Shown here in pieces: positions 18,471 to 26,757 of a DNA stretch of 64,000 bases. The notes under the pieces are model-generated. The model was given only the letters and a program-made list of their open reading frames with translations, was not told the DNA's origin and searched no databases. The stretch spans positions 62,001-126,000 of the forward strand of contig JAHBTU010000005.1 of the NCBI GenBank assembly GCA_019638455.1, in the 5' to 3' direction. Source of the stretch: Saprospiraceae bacterium (lineage in GTDB: Bacteria; Bacteroidota; Bacteroidia; Chitinophagales; Saprospiraceae). Position 1 is the first letter of the stretch. The number at the start of each line of letters is the position of its first letter. Position numbers and translations under genes: made by a program.

Positions 18471-18746
18471 ATGGTATTAGATGTAAAATGCTGCCATAAA
18501 TGTGGCTCTGAACACATTGTGAAAAACGGGTCGAACGCATCAGGCAATCCGAAGTACAAATGCAAGGCTTGCGGCTTCGGCGGGGTGTTTCAAACGCTTC
18601 GGAAAAGCGAGGAATTTAAAGAAATGGTCGTCAGGGCGGCCCAAGAACGCAGTTCGTCACGGGGTCTTGCCAGAACCTTTGGCATCAGTCACCAAACGGC
18701 TCTGAGGTGGATAAAAAAAAAGCGCAGTCCCTTCCCGACATCGTGA
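18471..18746 (+). CDS. insA: IS1 InsA-like zinc-finger/HTH protein
   Basis: 91 residues from ATG 18471, the same length as InsA of classical IS1. An N-terminal four-Cys zinc finger (C-H-K-C, then C-K-A-C) is followed by a helix-turn-helix (G-L-A-R-T-F-G-I-S-H-Q-T-A-L-R-W). InsA alone binds the IS ends and represses. Near its 3' end a run of nine A (18713-18721) is placed for a -1 frameshift into insB. Confidence 0.85.
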   Translation: MVLDVKCCHKCGSEHIVKNGSNASGNPKYKCKACGFGGVFQTLRKSEEFKEMVVRAAQERSSSRGLARTFGISHQTALRWIKKKRSPFPTS

Positions 18747-19183
18747 CCACGTTGCTTCCGGCCAAGAAAAAAGACGTTCTCGAACTGGATGAATTATGGT
18801 CTTTTGTCTATTGCAAAGACTTTAAACGCTGGGTTTGGATAGCACTTTGCCGCAGAACACGTCAAATTGTCTCTTTTTTCATCGGCGACCGAAGCGAACA
18901 ATCTTGTCGGCGGTTTTGGGAACTGATTCCGCCTGAATATCGAAAATGCCGAACGTTCAGCGATTTTTGGGAGGCATACGCCGCGGTTATTGATACAGGC
19001 AAACACAAGATGGTGGGAAAAGAATCCGGGGAAACTTCTCATGTGGAACGCTGGAACAACACCCTTCGCCAGAGAATTTGTCGATTCGTCAGAAAAACGC
19101 TATCCTTTTCAAAATCCGATGAAATGCACGAACTGTACCTCCATTTGTTCGTCTACAACTACAACATATCACTCATAAAATGA
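18707..19183 (+). CDS. insB: IS1 InsB-like DDE domain, expressed by -1 frameshift
   Basis: 158 residues in the -1 frame relative to insA, overlapping it by 40 bases across the A9 run at 18713-18721. Shows the IS1 catalytic features L-E-L-D-E-L-W-S-F-V, I-G-D-R-S and H-V-E-R-W-N-N-T-L-R-Q-R, then R-K-T-L-S-F-S-K. The active transposase is presumably the InsA-InsB fusion made by slippage on the A run, as in IS1, where the slippery site is A6C. Confidence 0.85.
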   Translation: MDKKKAQSLPDIVTTLLPAKKKDVLELDELWSFVYCKDFKRWVWIALCRRTRQIVSFFIGDRSEQSCRRFWELIPPEYRKCRTFSDFWEAYAAVIDTGKHKMVGKESGETSHVERWNNTLRQRICRFVRKTLSFSKSDEMHELYLHLFVYNYNISLIK

Positions 19184-19198
19184 CACTACCCGCTTCAC

Positions 19199-19997
19199 TA
19201 ATGGGGTCCCAAACTGGCACTTGGAACTCACAAGAAGGGAAACTCACTTGGTGGGCCATACCGGGATCAGGGGGTGTATCGCAAACAAAATCGCCAGGGT
19301 AGGTGCAGTTTGGGTCATTCGCGATTTGCGCCCCCACGTCGGTGTGCCAAAGCCCCAAACAATGCCCCATTTCATGCGACAATACATGAGAACGGACAAG
19401 TGAGCTGTATGGACTGAAAAAATAATTGCCAGATACCAAAAGCGCACCACCACCGATTCCGCTTGCATCCCCTCTGCCGGAGGCAATTGGCCATGGGTGG
19501 TCGGGAAACAAATAGATTCTTATCCCATCGTCGTCTGCACCTGTTGACTCTTTCAAAACTTTGGTATCTCCTTGTACTGCCTCAAAATAAGTTTGGTTTT
19601 TGATGTAATTGATGTGGCAGTCCCACACAAAAAAGATGTTGTGAACTTTGAAATCTTGGTGCAAAAAGTTGATGGCCTCGCGTACCTGTTCGGGCGTCTG
19701 GCCGCCGTTGCCGTTGGCATCCTGAATAACGTTCACATAGATGCGAATGTAGTACGGCCCCGTCGTGTTGAGGTGGCTGATGTCCCCAATGTCCAATACC
19801 CTGTTAGTGTTCTGTGTTGTGCAAAACGTCTGTTCTTCTTGGGCATTAAGAAACATGATGAAGAACATCAGGCTGGCGGCTAAATGAAAGCGAACACGAC
19901 TCCTGTTGAATTTTGCGGGGGGGGGGGGGGCGAAATGCCGGAATTCTGAGAGCGGCAATAGTGCGGCAATGCCGCTTAGGAAGGATGATTGTTTCAT
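19199..19997 (-). pseudogene. N-terminal fragment of the IS-split M43 (pappalysin-type) metalloprotease
   Basis: Contains the zinc-binding helix H-E-M-G-H-C-L-G-L-W-H (about 19340-19375), the HExxHxxGxxH motif of metzincins. The surrounding pattern (A-D-D-D-G-I-R-I-Y and Y-P-G-D-F-V-C-D-T-P-P-D-P) is that of the M43 cytophagalysin/pappalysin family. A hydrophobic signal-like stretch (A-A-S-L-M-F-F-I-M-F-L-N-A-Q) comes some 40 codons after the first ATG, and a C14 tract lies between the ATG and that stretch. IS1 interrupts the frame after D-P-I-S-E-A. Restored to full length, the gene would encode 1091 residues ending in a T9SS sorting domain, a secreted protease. Confidence 0.85.
19917..19930. 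repeat. Homopolymer of 14 G/C at the 5' end of the metalloprotease gene
   Basis: Fourteen consecutive G on the + strand (C on the coding strand), encoding part of a Pro run between the first ATG and the hydrophobic signal-like segment. A change of one or two bases would uncouple that ATG from the rest of the gene. Confidence 0.9.
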
Positions 19998-20147
19998 GCT
20001 ATAGCAAAATTGGAAAGTGAAAGAATAAACAAATTTCCGTTACGGAATCCATCTTTCCAACATGCCGCATATTAAGTATGTGCCGTTTGTAAAATCCTGG
20101 CAATTATTGTCAAATCGGGATGCGGCTTGAGATATCCGAAAACGTCG

Positions 20148-20813
20148 CTAGGCAGCCAGCTGAACCACCACCAACGCCAACAACACGCTCTCCTCTTCCA
20201 CGGAAACCTCGCGCAACAAGGTAAGCGCACGGGGGTTGGGCGAATCGGCCAAGGCTGGGTTGGCAATGGAAGCAGCCACCGCGTCGCCAAGCAGCACGGG
20301 GAATTGGGCTTCGCCCGTTTTTCGCTCAAGACGGGCCAACAAGCGGCCCGACTTTCCGGCAGCGATGAGCGCCCCATCCACCAACACGCCGAACGGCTGG
20401 CCATTCAGCCAGATTTCGGTCTCCTTGCCTTTCAGCCTGAAAATAAATTCCCTATCGCTCGTACGAGCTATTTTGACTGCGGTGCTGCCACTTTTTTGCT
20501 CGGCATAAGCCAGCACCGGCTCTTGAAAAATCGTGGTAAAAATGCCCTCTGCCGTGCTGTTGAAAAAGCCCGGCTTTTTCACATTCGAGCGATTGAGCGA
20601 GAGTAGCGAGAGCATCTCTTTGTCCCACGGCACAAGCGCCCCCGCAGCGAGCGTTTTCAGGCGAGTGCGGAGTTGTTCCACCGTTTTTTTCCAAGCCTGA
20701 CTTTCGGGGTTTAAATTGATTTGACCCAGCATTTTGGCAATCAGGTAAAACACGCCGACGACAATGGAGCCGACCAGCAGGAAAAGCATGAGCAGGGGGA
20801 GAAAAAAGCGCAT
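20148..20813 (-). CDS. Membrane-anchored protein of unknown function
   Basis: 221 residues from ATG 20813. One N-terminal hydrophobic segment (F-F-L-P-L-L-M-L-F-L-L-V-G-S-I-V-V-G-V-F) is followed by a soluble domain with alternating strands and helices. The later part, including I-F-R-L-K-G-K-E-T-E-I-W-L-N-G-Q-P-F-G, looks like a beta-sheet domain of about 100 residues. The frame extends 43 codons upstream without a plausible start. I do not recognise the family. It lies between the metalloprotease remnant and a small T9SS type B protein, all on the minus strand, and may face the periplasm. Confidence 0.6.
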   Translation of the reverse strand: MRFFLPLLMLFLLVGSIVVGVFYLIAKMLGQINLNPESQAWKKTVEQLRTRLKTLAAGALVPWDKEMLSLLSLNRSNVKKPGFFNSTAEGIFTTIFQEPVLAYAEQKSGSTAVKIARTSDREFIFRLKGKETEIWLNGQPFGVLVDGALIAAGKSGRLLARLERKTGEAQFPVLLGDAVAASIANPALADSPNPRALTLLREVSVEEESVLLALVVVQLAA

Positions 20814-20994
20814 CTTCTTTCTATTTTTCTTGTGTTGAAAAAATGGATGAGCGTGGATGGCATGATGGGCAGCAAACCTGCGAGAACCGTAGCAGTACAT
20901 TTTCCAAACTATTTTTGGGACAAAAAAGCTGGCGGTTCGCATACCCGCGTCGTTTTTTTCGATGAAGACCGGATGAGGCGACGATGAACGCGAC

Positions 20995-21567
20995 TCAGCG
21001 CAGCAGTACCACGCTGCCCTTCTCGAATTTCTCCGTCGCTTCGTCCGCCACTTTGTAGCGTGTCACATACACATATACGTCCGAAGGCGCCTCCGTACCG
21101 TTGAGCGTGGTGCCGTCCCACCGAGAGGCGGATTCGTTGACCGTGAACATGAGCTCGCCCCAACGAGAAAAAACACTAAATTCGAGAATTTCGACCTCGC
21201 AATATCGAAGCAGCACCCCAAAGGTATCGTTCACGCCGTCGCCGTTGGGGGTGAAGGCGGTGGGTAGCACCGGATGGCAGCAGTCTATTTTTTCAATGGA
21301 GAAAGACGCGCTTACCACCGTGTCAATCGTGGTGAAGGTGGCCGAGTACGTCCCGTAGTCAATGATAACAAAGGTGTCGGCCTTGCTGCCATCGGGCCAT
21401 TCCACGATGCCGATGCCCGACGTGTCGGCACGCAAAGTCAACGGGAAAGGGGCGCAAGTGTCGTATTCCGTCGCAGGCCGGATGCTGATATGCTGGGCGA
21501 GCGTGGGGACAGAGAAAAAAACGAAAGCAAAAAATGCTGCGAGCGCAAACCGAGATAGATACTGCAT
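20995..21567 (-). CDS. Small secreted protein with T9SS type B (gliding-motility-associated) C-terminal domain
   Basis: 190 residues from ATG 21567, with a signal peptide (F-A-L-A-A-F-F-A-F-V-F-F-S-V-P-T-L-A-Q). About 80 residues of beta-rich mature sequence precede a type B C-terminal domain: L-P-T-A-F-T-P-N-G-D-G-V-N-D-T-F, then F-S-V-F-S-R-W-G-E-L and P-S-D-V-Y-V-Y. Type B domains direct export through T9SS, typically in very large adhesins, so this is a short carrier. It lies 37 bases downstream of the purF stop on the same strand. Confidence 0.8.
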   Translation of the reverse strand: MQYLSRFALAAFFAFVFFSVPTLAQHISIRPATEYDTCAPFPLTLRADTSGIGIVEWPDGSKADTFVIIDYGTYSATFTTIDTVVSASFSIEKIDCCHPVLPTAFTPNGDGVNDTFGVLLRYCEVEILEFSVFSRWGELMFTVNESASRWDGTTLNGTEAPSDVYVYVTRYKVADEATEKFEKGSVVLLR

Positions 21568-21604
21568 GTAGTGAATAGGATATTGCAAAGGCCGGTGCGC
21601 CGGT

Positions 21605-23497
21605 TTAATAGGCTCGCACGTCCCTTTTTTCCACAAAGTTCATAAACGCCCGATTGGCCACCCGATTGCCACCCGGTGTGGGATAGCGGCCCGAAAAATA
21701 CCAGTCGCCCGTCGTGTTGGGGCAAGCGGCGTGCAGGCCGTCGAGGGTCTGAAACATGACCCGCACCTCTGGTTTGATGTTCTTGGGCGTGACGATTTCG
21801 GCGATTTTTTGGCTGATTTGGCAATACTCGAATAGGTCGTAGAGCGCGACGGCTTCATTTTTCACCATCTCGGCGGGCAAATGCTCGGATGCCTTGCAGC
21901 GTTCATACGTTTCTTGGAGCAAATGCTCGCGGCCGCTCTCCTTGAGCAGTTCCACCAATGCGTTGAATGCCGCGAAATCGCCCATCTTGCTCATGTCAAT
22001 GCCATAGCAGTCGGGGAAACGAATCTGGGGGGCGCTGCTCAATATGATAATGCGCTTTGGGCGCAGGCGAGCGGTGATGCTCACGATGCTATCGCGCAAG
22101 GTAGTGCCCCGCACGATGGAGTCATCGAGCAGCACGAGCGTGTCCTTGTCATCCTGCACGAGGCCATAGGTGACATCGTAAACGTAGCCGACCATGTTGT
22201 GGCGGGCTTTGGTGTCTGCTATGAACGTGCGCTGTTTTTCGTCTTTGTGCACGAGTTTCTCGAATCGCGGGCGCACGTTTAGGATTTCAGTGAGTTTTTC
22301 GGGCGTGATTTTTTTTCCCAATTTCAATATCTGCTCTTGCTTCCACAGGTTCAACTCCTTTTCGACCCCCTCCACGAAACCATAAAACGCAGCCTCTGCC
22401 GTGTTGGGAATATAAGAGAAAACCGTGTTTTTGATATCAAAATTCACGGCTTCCAGCACGGGGCGGGCGAGTTGCTCACCGAGTTTTTTGCGTTCTTGGT
22501 AAATTTCGCGGTCGTTGCCCCTGCTAAAATAGATGCGCTCAAAAGAACAGGCGCGTTTCTCGCGCGGCTCGGCGAATGGCAGCTCTTCCACCTGCCCGTT
22601 GTACTTCAAAATAAGCGCGTGTCCCGGCTTGACCTCTTTCACATGCTTGTAGCGCACGTTGAACACCGACTGAATAGCGGGGCGCTCGGAAGCCGCCACC
22701 ACAATCTCGTCGTCAATATACCAATAAGCAGGGCGGATGCCGTTGGGGTCGCGGATGAGGAAAGCGTCGCCATGCCCCAACAGCCCCCCCAGCACATAGC
22801 CGCCATCGAATTTCTTGGTGGCGCGGCGCAGCAGCCTTTGTATATCCAAATTGTCGAAAATCAGGTGGTTGATGTCTTGGTTCGAATATCCATCGGGCTT
22901 GAACCATGTGTGGAGCCGCTGCACCTCGTCGTCGAGGAAATGGCCGATTTTCTCTAATACCGTCACGGTATCGCTGCGTTCTTTGGGATATTGCCCGAGG
23001 TCAACCAGCTCCTGAAACAACTCATCCACGTTGGTCATGTTGAAGTTTCCGGCGAGCAGCAGGTTGCGCGTTATCCAGTTGTTTTGTCGGTGAAAAGGGT
23101 GCACCTGTTCGATACTGTTGTCGCCATGTGTGCCATAGCGCAGATGCCCCATCAGCACCTCCCCCATGTAGGGCATATTAGCCTTGAGCCAAGCAGGGTC
23201 GTTGCGCAGCTCGGGGGCGACGGCGTTGAGTCGCGCCCACACCATTTGGAAGAGGTCGTCGAGATAGTTGGTCGCGTTGGAACGCTTGCGGCTGATGTAT
23301 CGGGTGCCGGGGGCGGGGTTGAGTTTGATGGTGGCCAGTCCTGCGCCATCTTGCCCCCGATTGCGCATTTTGAGCATCAGGAGTTGGAGCTTTTGGAGGC
23401 CGTAGAAAGGGGTGCCGTATTTTTTGTGGTAAAAATCAAGCGGTTTGAGCAGTCGCACTATAGCGATGCCACATTCATGCTTAATCTGGTCGCTCAT
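21605..23497 (-). CDS. purF: Amidophosphoribosyltransferase (first step of purine synthesis)
   Basis: 630 residues from ATG 23497 (M-S-D-Q-I-K-H-E-C-G-I-A-I-V). Cys9 is placed as the catalytic nucleophile of a class II glutamine amidotransferase after removal of a short propeptide. Glutaminase motifs N-R-G-Q-D-G-A-G and H-L-R-Y-G-T-H-G-D follow. The PRPP-binding motif L-L-D-D-S-I-V-R-G-T-T-L is at about residue 455-466. The protein is longer than the E. coli enzyme (505), with an extra insert in the C-terminal half, as I recall for Bacteroidota homologues. It transfers glutamine amide nitrogen to PRPP in the cytosol. Confidence 0.85.
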   Translation of the reverse strand: MSDQIKHECGIAIVRLLKPLDFYHKKYGTPFYGLQKLQLLMLKMRNRGQDGAGLATIKLNPAPGTRYISRKRSNATNYLDDLFQMVWARLNAVAPELRNDPAWLKANMPYMGEVLMGHLRYGTHGDNSIEQVHPFHRQNNWITRNLLLAGNFNMTNVDELFQELVDLGQYPKERSDTVTVLEKIGHFLDDEVQRLHTWFKPDGYSNQDINHLIFDNLDIQRLLRRATKKFDGGYVLGGLLGHGDAFLIRDPNGIRPAYWYIDDEIVVAASERPAIQSVFNVRYKHVKEVKPGHALILKYNGQVEELPFAEPREKRACSFERIYFSRGNDREIYQERKKLGEQLARPVLEAVNFDIKNTVFSYIPNTAEAAFYGFVEGVEKELNLWKQEQILKLGKKITPEKLTEILNVRPRFEKLVHKDEKQRTFIADTKARHNMVGYVYDVTYGLVQDDKDTLVLLDDSIVRGTTLRDSIVSITARLRPKRIIILSSAPQIRFPDCYGIDMSKMGDFAAFNALVELLKESGREHLLQETYERCKASEHLPAEMVKNEAVALYDLFEYCQISQKIAEIVTPKNIKPEVRVMFQTLDGLHAACPNTTGDWYFSGRYPTPGGNRVANRAFMNFVEKRDVRAY

Positions 23498-23543
23498 TGA
23501 AGAGGAGTGATGTGAAAGAAAATGCCCGGTGATGGTTTCGCCG

Positions 23544-23551
23544 CAAAGGTA
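23544..23551 (-). promoter_or_regulatory. Candidate -7 element for purF
   Basis: TACCTTTG on the minus strand fits the Bacteroidota -7 consensus TAnnTTTG, about 47 bases before the purF start. No clear TTTG -33 element lies at the right distance. Confidence 0.3.
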
Positions 23552-23859
23552 CGAAAAGCGAATGAAACGGCGGTTAGACGCGAGGGTTCGGCAAAGGCCA
23601 CTCGTTTGGGAAAAAATTTTGCGTTTGGGCTTCAATGGCAGTGAAGACGCGAGTTGCAATGGGCTGGCAATCGAATTGTGGAACTATTTCCTTGTTTCAT
23701 TCCACAAATTCTCCCAACTTTCATTTTTTTTTGAAAATAATCTTTTTGATAGATTTTGTCAAAATTGCACAAATAATTTAAAATCAATGTTTTGTATCAA
23801 TTTTAAATGTAGTAACATCAAAATTTGCCAATTATTGACATTTTTTTGTTGAAGAAAAA

Positions 23860-23891
23860 TTTGGTGGTTGTTAAACAGGCTTGTACTTTTG
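23860..23891 (+). promoter_or_regulatory. Bacteroidota-type promoter for the ECF sigma gene
   Basis: TTTG (23860-23863), 20 bases, then TACTTTTG (23884-23891), a full match to the Bacteroidota primary-sigma consensus. The start codon is at 23924, preceded by AAGGAGG at 23911-23917. Confidence 0.6.
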
Positions 23892-23923
23892 AGGCATCAA
23901 TTCAACAAACAAGGAGGCTTACC

Positions 23924-24442
23924 ATGACCAGCATGGAATTTAATACCAAACTGAATGGCCTGACCACCCTGCTCCACTCTTTCGCCTACAATCTGACGAA
24001 GAACATGGAGGATGCCAAGGACCTATACCAGGAGACGGCCTATCGCGCGCTTTTCAATCGCGACAAATTTCAACCCGGCACAAACTTCAAAGCGTGGATG
24101 TTCACCATAATGAAGAACATCTTCATCAACAACTACCGCAAAAAAGTAAAGGCCAACACCATCCTCGATACCACTGACAACCAGTATTACATCAACTCTG
24201 GCAATCATTCCACTTCCAATGCAGCCGAAGGAGGCATCATGCTGAAGGAGCTGAACGCAATGGTGTCGTCGCTCGACGACAGTATCCGCATTCCGTTCAC
24301 GATGCACTTCGAGGGCTTCAAGTATCAGGAAATCGCGGATGAGCTCCATTTGCCACTTGGCACGGTGAAAAGCCGCATCTTTTTCGCCCGAAAAGAGTTG
24401 AAGGAAAAAATACTGTCCAATTACGGCTTCAATCCAAACTAA
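23924..24442 (+). CDS. ECF-type RNA polymerase sigma factor
   Basis: 172 residues from ATG 23924, chosen because a strong AAGGAGG lies seven bases upstream. Region 2 reads A-K-D-L-Y-Q-E-T-A-Y-R-A-L, then F-K-A-W-M-F-T-I-M-K-N-I-F-I-N. Region 4 reads L-H-L-P-L-G-T-V-K-S-R-I-F-F-A-R-K. Sigma regions 2 and 4 without region 3 define the ECF group. No anti-sigma gene is adjacent (the next gene is convergent), so partner and signal are unknown. The upstream promoter is of the housekeeping type, suggesting steady expression. Confidence 0.88.
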   Translation: MTSMEFNTKLNGLTTLLHSFAYNLTKNMEDAKDLYQETAYRALFNRDKFQPGTNFKAWMFTIMKNIFINNYRKKVKANTILDTTDNQYYINSGNHSTSNAAEGGIMLKELNAMVSSLDDSIRIPFTMHFEGFKYQEIADELHLPLGTVKSRIFFARKELKEKILSNYGFNPN

Positions 24443-24518
24443 TGGGCAGCGCAGCCCGGTTTGTCAATTTTTTGGAACATTGATAGGTTGACAAATTTTC
24501 GCGCTTTCAATTGGTTCG

Positions 24519-24550
24519 AGCCGCCGCTGCCATTGGCAGGGCGGCTTTTT
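24519..24550 (+). terminator. Intrinsic terminator after the ECF sigma gene
   Basis: A GC-rich stem (AGCCGCC...CTGCC with GGCAG...GGCGGCT, one bulged G) with a 3-base loop, followed by TTTTT (24546-24550). It also touches the 3' end of the convergent permease gene. Confidence 0.65.
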
Positions 24551-25950
24551 CATTTTCTCGAAAAACGCACACGGGGGTCGGCCCAAGCATAGAGCATATC
24601 GGCGAGCAAATTGCCCAGCACGGTAAACGTGGCCGCCAGCATCAGGATGGTGAAGAGCACGGGATAATCTCGAAGCGCGTATGCCTCATACGTCTTCGTG
24701 CCCAAACCGGGAAACTGAAACAGATACTCCACCACAAGCGAGCCAGTAAAAATGGCCGGAAACACGCTGGCAAAAACGGTGATAAGGGGGAACAAAGCGT
24801 TGCGAAAAGCGTGTCGCCAATGAACGGCATGCTCCGCCAAGCCCTTGGCTCGAGCCGTGCGGATATAGTCCTGGCCGAGCGCATCCAACATGCCTCCGCG
24901 CATTTGCAGCGCCAGAATAGCCAGCGCATGAAGGCTGAGCGTAAGAATGGGCAAAATGAACTTGTCGAAATTGCTCAGGCACCATTCGAGATAGGTCTTG
25001 CCGCTGCTATGATACATCTCGATGGCGATGCCGTTGATGAGGTGCAACCCGACATGAGGGGTGGCAAAGAGGATGATGAGCAAGCTGCCCAGCCAAAACA
25101 AGGGCATGGAATAAAGAAACAGCAAACCCCATCGAACAGCCCGGTCCAAAAAACGGTCGCGCCGACGCGCCATCGCCACGCCCAACGGCACCGCGACCAA
25201 ATATGCCAGCATGATGGCCAATCCGTTGATGATGAGCGTGGAGAGCAAAGATAGCTTCAGCCATTCCCAGACGGGCTTTTTTGAGGTGGACATCCCCCAG
25301 TTGCCCACAACAAAACCCGAAAGCCATTGGTGATATTGGTTGTCGAGGCCGTGCCAATGCACGGCAGGCACATTCATTCTTCCCGGATTTAAATGGGCGC
25401 ATATCTCCGCGACCCGCGTTTGCAGCGAGTCAATGAGGTTTGTTGGCAGGGCATCGGGCGGCAAGCCGCCCGCTTTGGCCCGTATGTCTGCCATGAGCGG
25501 TGCCAACTGGGATGCCCGGTCGTTGCGCAACATTTGAGACACCGCGCCTCGAAGATCGCCCGCCATCTCGCCCAGCGTGTCGGGCAGGTGGTCGGTCGCT
25601 GCCGCCAAATCCCACAGCGCGAGCTCATAACGGCTTAGCAACGGCCAATCGCCCGTTTGGGCGCAAAGCCTTTTCATGCGCTCGCGGCGCGAGTAAGGGA
25701 ACACACGGTGGAGCGTGTCGGGGAAGGCGGCAGTCGTTAGGGTAAAATAAAAGGTGGGCTTGTCCGCGCCAAGTGCTTCTGCGCGAAGCAGCGCATCCGC
25801 CGCTTGTTGCTGCATATTGCCTATCACCACCTCGCCCAAGCCCAAACTCGAATCGTAGGGAGCGCATTTGCTCAGCCCAAATACCGCCATCGAAATGACG
25901 AGCAGAGTGGGCACGGCGAGCAGGATTCGGCGAAGCACATAGCGCAACAT
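24550..25950 (-). CDS. ABC transporter permease of the DppB/OppB type
   Basis: 466 residues from ATG 25950 (M-L-R-Y-V-L-R-R-I-L-L-A-V-P-T-L-L-V-I-S-M). The N-terminal helix matches the OppB/DppB start. A large periplasmic insert of about 170 residues follows, then five hydrophobic segments with the permease EAA-type loop near residue 365-385 (A-R-A-K-G-L, facing the ATPase). The family imports peptides or nickel as one of two permeases. Neither the DppC partner, the ATPase nor the binding protein is adjacent, so the other subunits must be elsewhere. A -7-like TAACTTTG at 25957-25964 (minus strand) lies almost at the start codon. Confidence 0.8.
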   Translation of the reverse strand: MLRYVLRRILLAVPTLLVISMAVFGLSKCAPYDSSLGLGEVVIGNMQQQAADALLRAEALGADKPTFYFTLTTAAFPDTLHRVFPYSRRERMKRLCAQTGDWPLLSRYELALWDLAAATDHLPDTLGEMAGDLRGAVSQMLRNDRASQLAPLMADIRAKAGGLPPDALPTNLIDSLQTRVAEICAHLNPGRMNVPAVHWHGLDNQYHQWLSGFVVGNWGMSTSKKPVWEWLKLSLLSTLIINGLAIMLAYLVAVPLGVAMARRRDRFLDRAVRWGLLFLYSMPLFWLGSLLIILFATPHVGLHLINGIAIEMYHSSGKTYLEWCLSNFDKFILPILTLSLHALAILALQMRGGMLDALGQDYIRTARAKGLAEHAVHWRHAFRNALFPLITVFASVFPAIFTGSLVVEYLFQFPGLGTKTYEAYALRDYPVLFTILMLAATFTVLGNLLADMLYAWADPRVRFSRK

Positions 25951-25968
25951 GGGGAGCAAAGTTACGGG

Positions 25969-26607
25969 TCAAAGGAACGGATTGTACTCCTTCTCATGGC
26001 GTATGGTAGTGGCAGGGCCATGACCGGGATAGACCAATGTCGCGTCGGGCAACACGAAGAGTTGGGTGCGGATGCTGTGCAACAGCGTTTCCATGTCACC
26101 GCCGGGCAGGTCGGTGCGCCCGATGCTCTCCAAAAACAACACATCACCCGCCAACACAAATCCCTCTGTTTCGCAGTAGAAAGACAAACTGGCTGGCGAG
26201 TGGCCGGGTGTGAACAACGCCTTCAAGCGCGTGTGCCCAAATGCCACCCAATCGCCAGCCTCGATAAATCGAGCAGGAGTAGGCGACTCTTCCGCGAACG
26301 GGATGCCATACATCTTGCACACTTGTGGGAAGTATTCCAGCACAGGCAGTTCGCCCGCATGGATTTCAAGGTCGAGATGCCACGTTTTTGCGACGAAGGC
26401 ATTCCCAAAAACGTGGTCAATGTGGCAGTGGGTGTTGATGAGCCGCACCGGGCGCAGTTGTTCGCTTTCGATAAAATGCCTCAGCGCGGCGCGTTCCTCC
26501 ACTGTGTAGCAGCCAGGGTCGAAAATGGCGCATTCGCCCGTCTCGTCAGACACGATGTAGGTGTTTTCGGCAAAAGGATTGAACTCGAACGTGTGTACTT
26601 GAATCAT
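25969..26607 (-). CDS. Metallo-beta-lactamase-fold hydrolase (glyoxalase II-like)
   Basis: 212 residues from ATG 26607 (M-I-Q-V-H-T-F-E-F-N-P-F-A-E-N-T-Y). Metal ligands are visible: T-H-C-H-I-D-H (residue about 60), P-G-H-S-P-A-S-L (about 143), G-D-V-L-F and P-G-H-G-P. The short form with this N-terminus is common in Bacteroidota and is usually annotated as a hydroxyacylglutathione-hydrolase-like protein; the true thioester substrate is unknown. It lies just upstream of the permease gene on the same strand, separated by 18 bases, so the two may be co-transcribed. Confidence 0.85.
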   Translation of the reverse strand: MIQVHTFEFNPFAENTYIVSDETGECAIFDPGCYTVEERAALRHFIESEQLRPVRLINTHCHIDHVFGNAFVAKTWHLDLEIHAGELPVLEYFPQVCKMYGIPFAEESPTPARFIEAGDWVAFGHTRLKALFTPGHSPASLSFYCETEGFVLAGDVLFLESIGRTDLPGGDMETLLHSIRTQLFVLPDATLVYPGHGPATTIRHEKEYNPFL

Positions 26608-26757
26608 GTGTTTGAAGGCAGCTGTGATGCAAAGGGGCAATTTTAGGGGTAATGCGGCAGAGTAAGGTGTTTTTGGAAAAACAAAAAAACCAACTGTGCT
26701 TTCGACATTCGGGCAAGCACTATATCCGTAATTTGCGCCTTTAAAAACCGATTCGAG

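Larger units (their letters stand above)
18420..19190 (+). mobile_element. IS1-family element, copy 1 (771 bp)
   Basis: Terminal inverted repeats GGTAGTGTCATTTT and AAAATGACACTACC delimit 771 bp, close to the 768 bp of classical IS1. The 8-bp sequence CGCTTCAC is directly repeated at 18412-18419 and 19191-19198. Contains insA and insB. It sits in the metalloprotease gene in the opposite direction. An apparently identical copy in inverted orientation is at 58543-59313. Confidence 0.9.
23498..23923. other. Intergenic region between divergent purF and ECF sigma gene
   Basis: No gene is visible. The half next to the sigma gene is strongly AT-rich (about 23690-23900). It carries a full promoter match for the sigma gene and a -7 element facing purF, listed separately. 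Confidence 0.6.

Noticed and set aside
24511..25254. Plus-strand open frame opposite the permease gene
   Set aside because: Antisense to a recognised permease; Gln/His/Lys-rich composition and no homology-like motifs.
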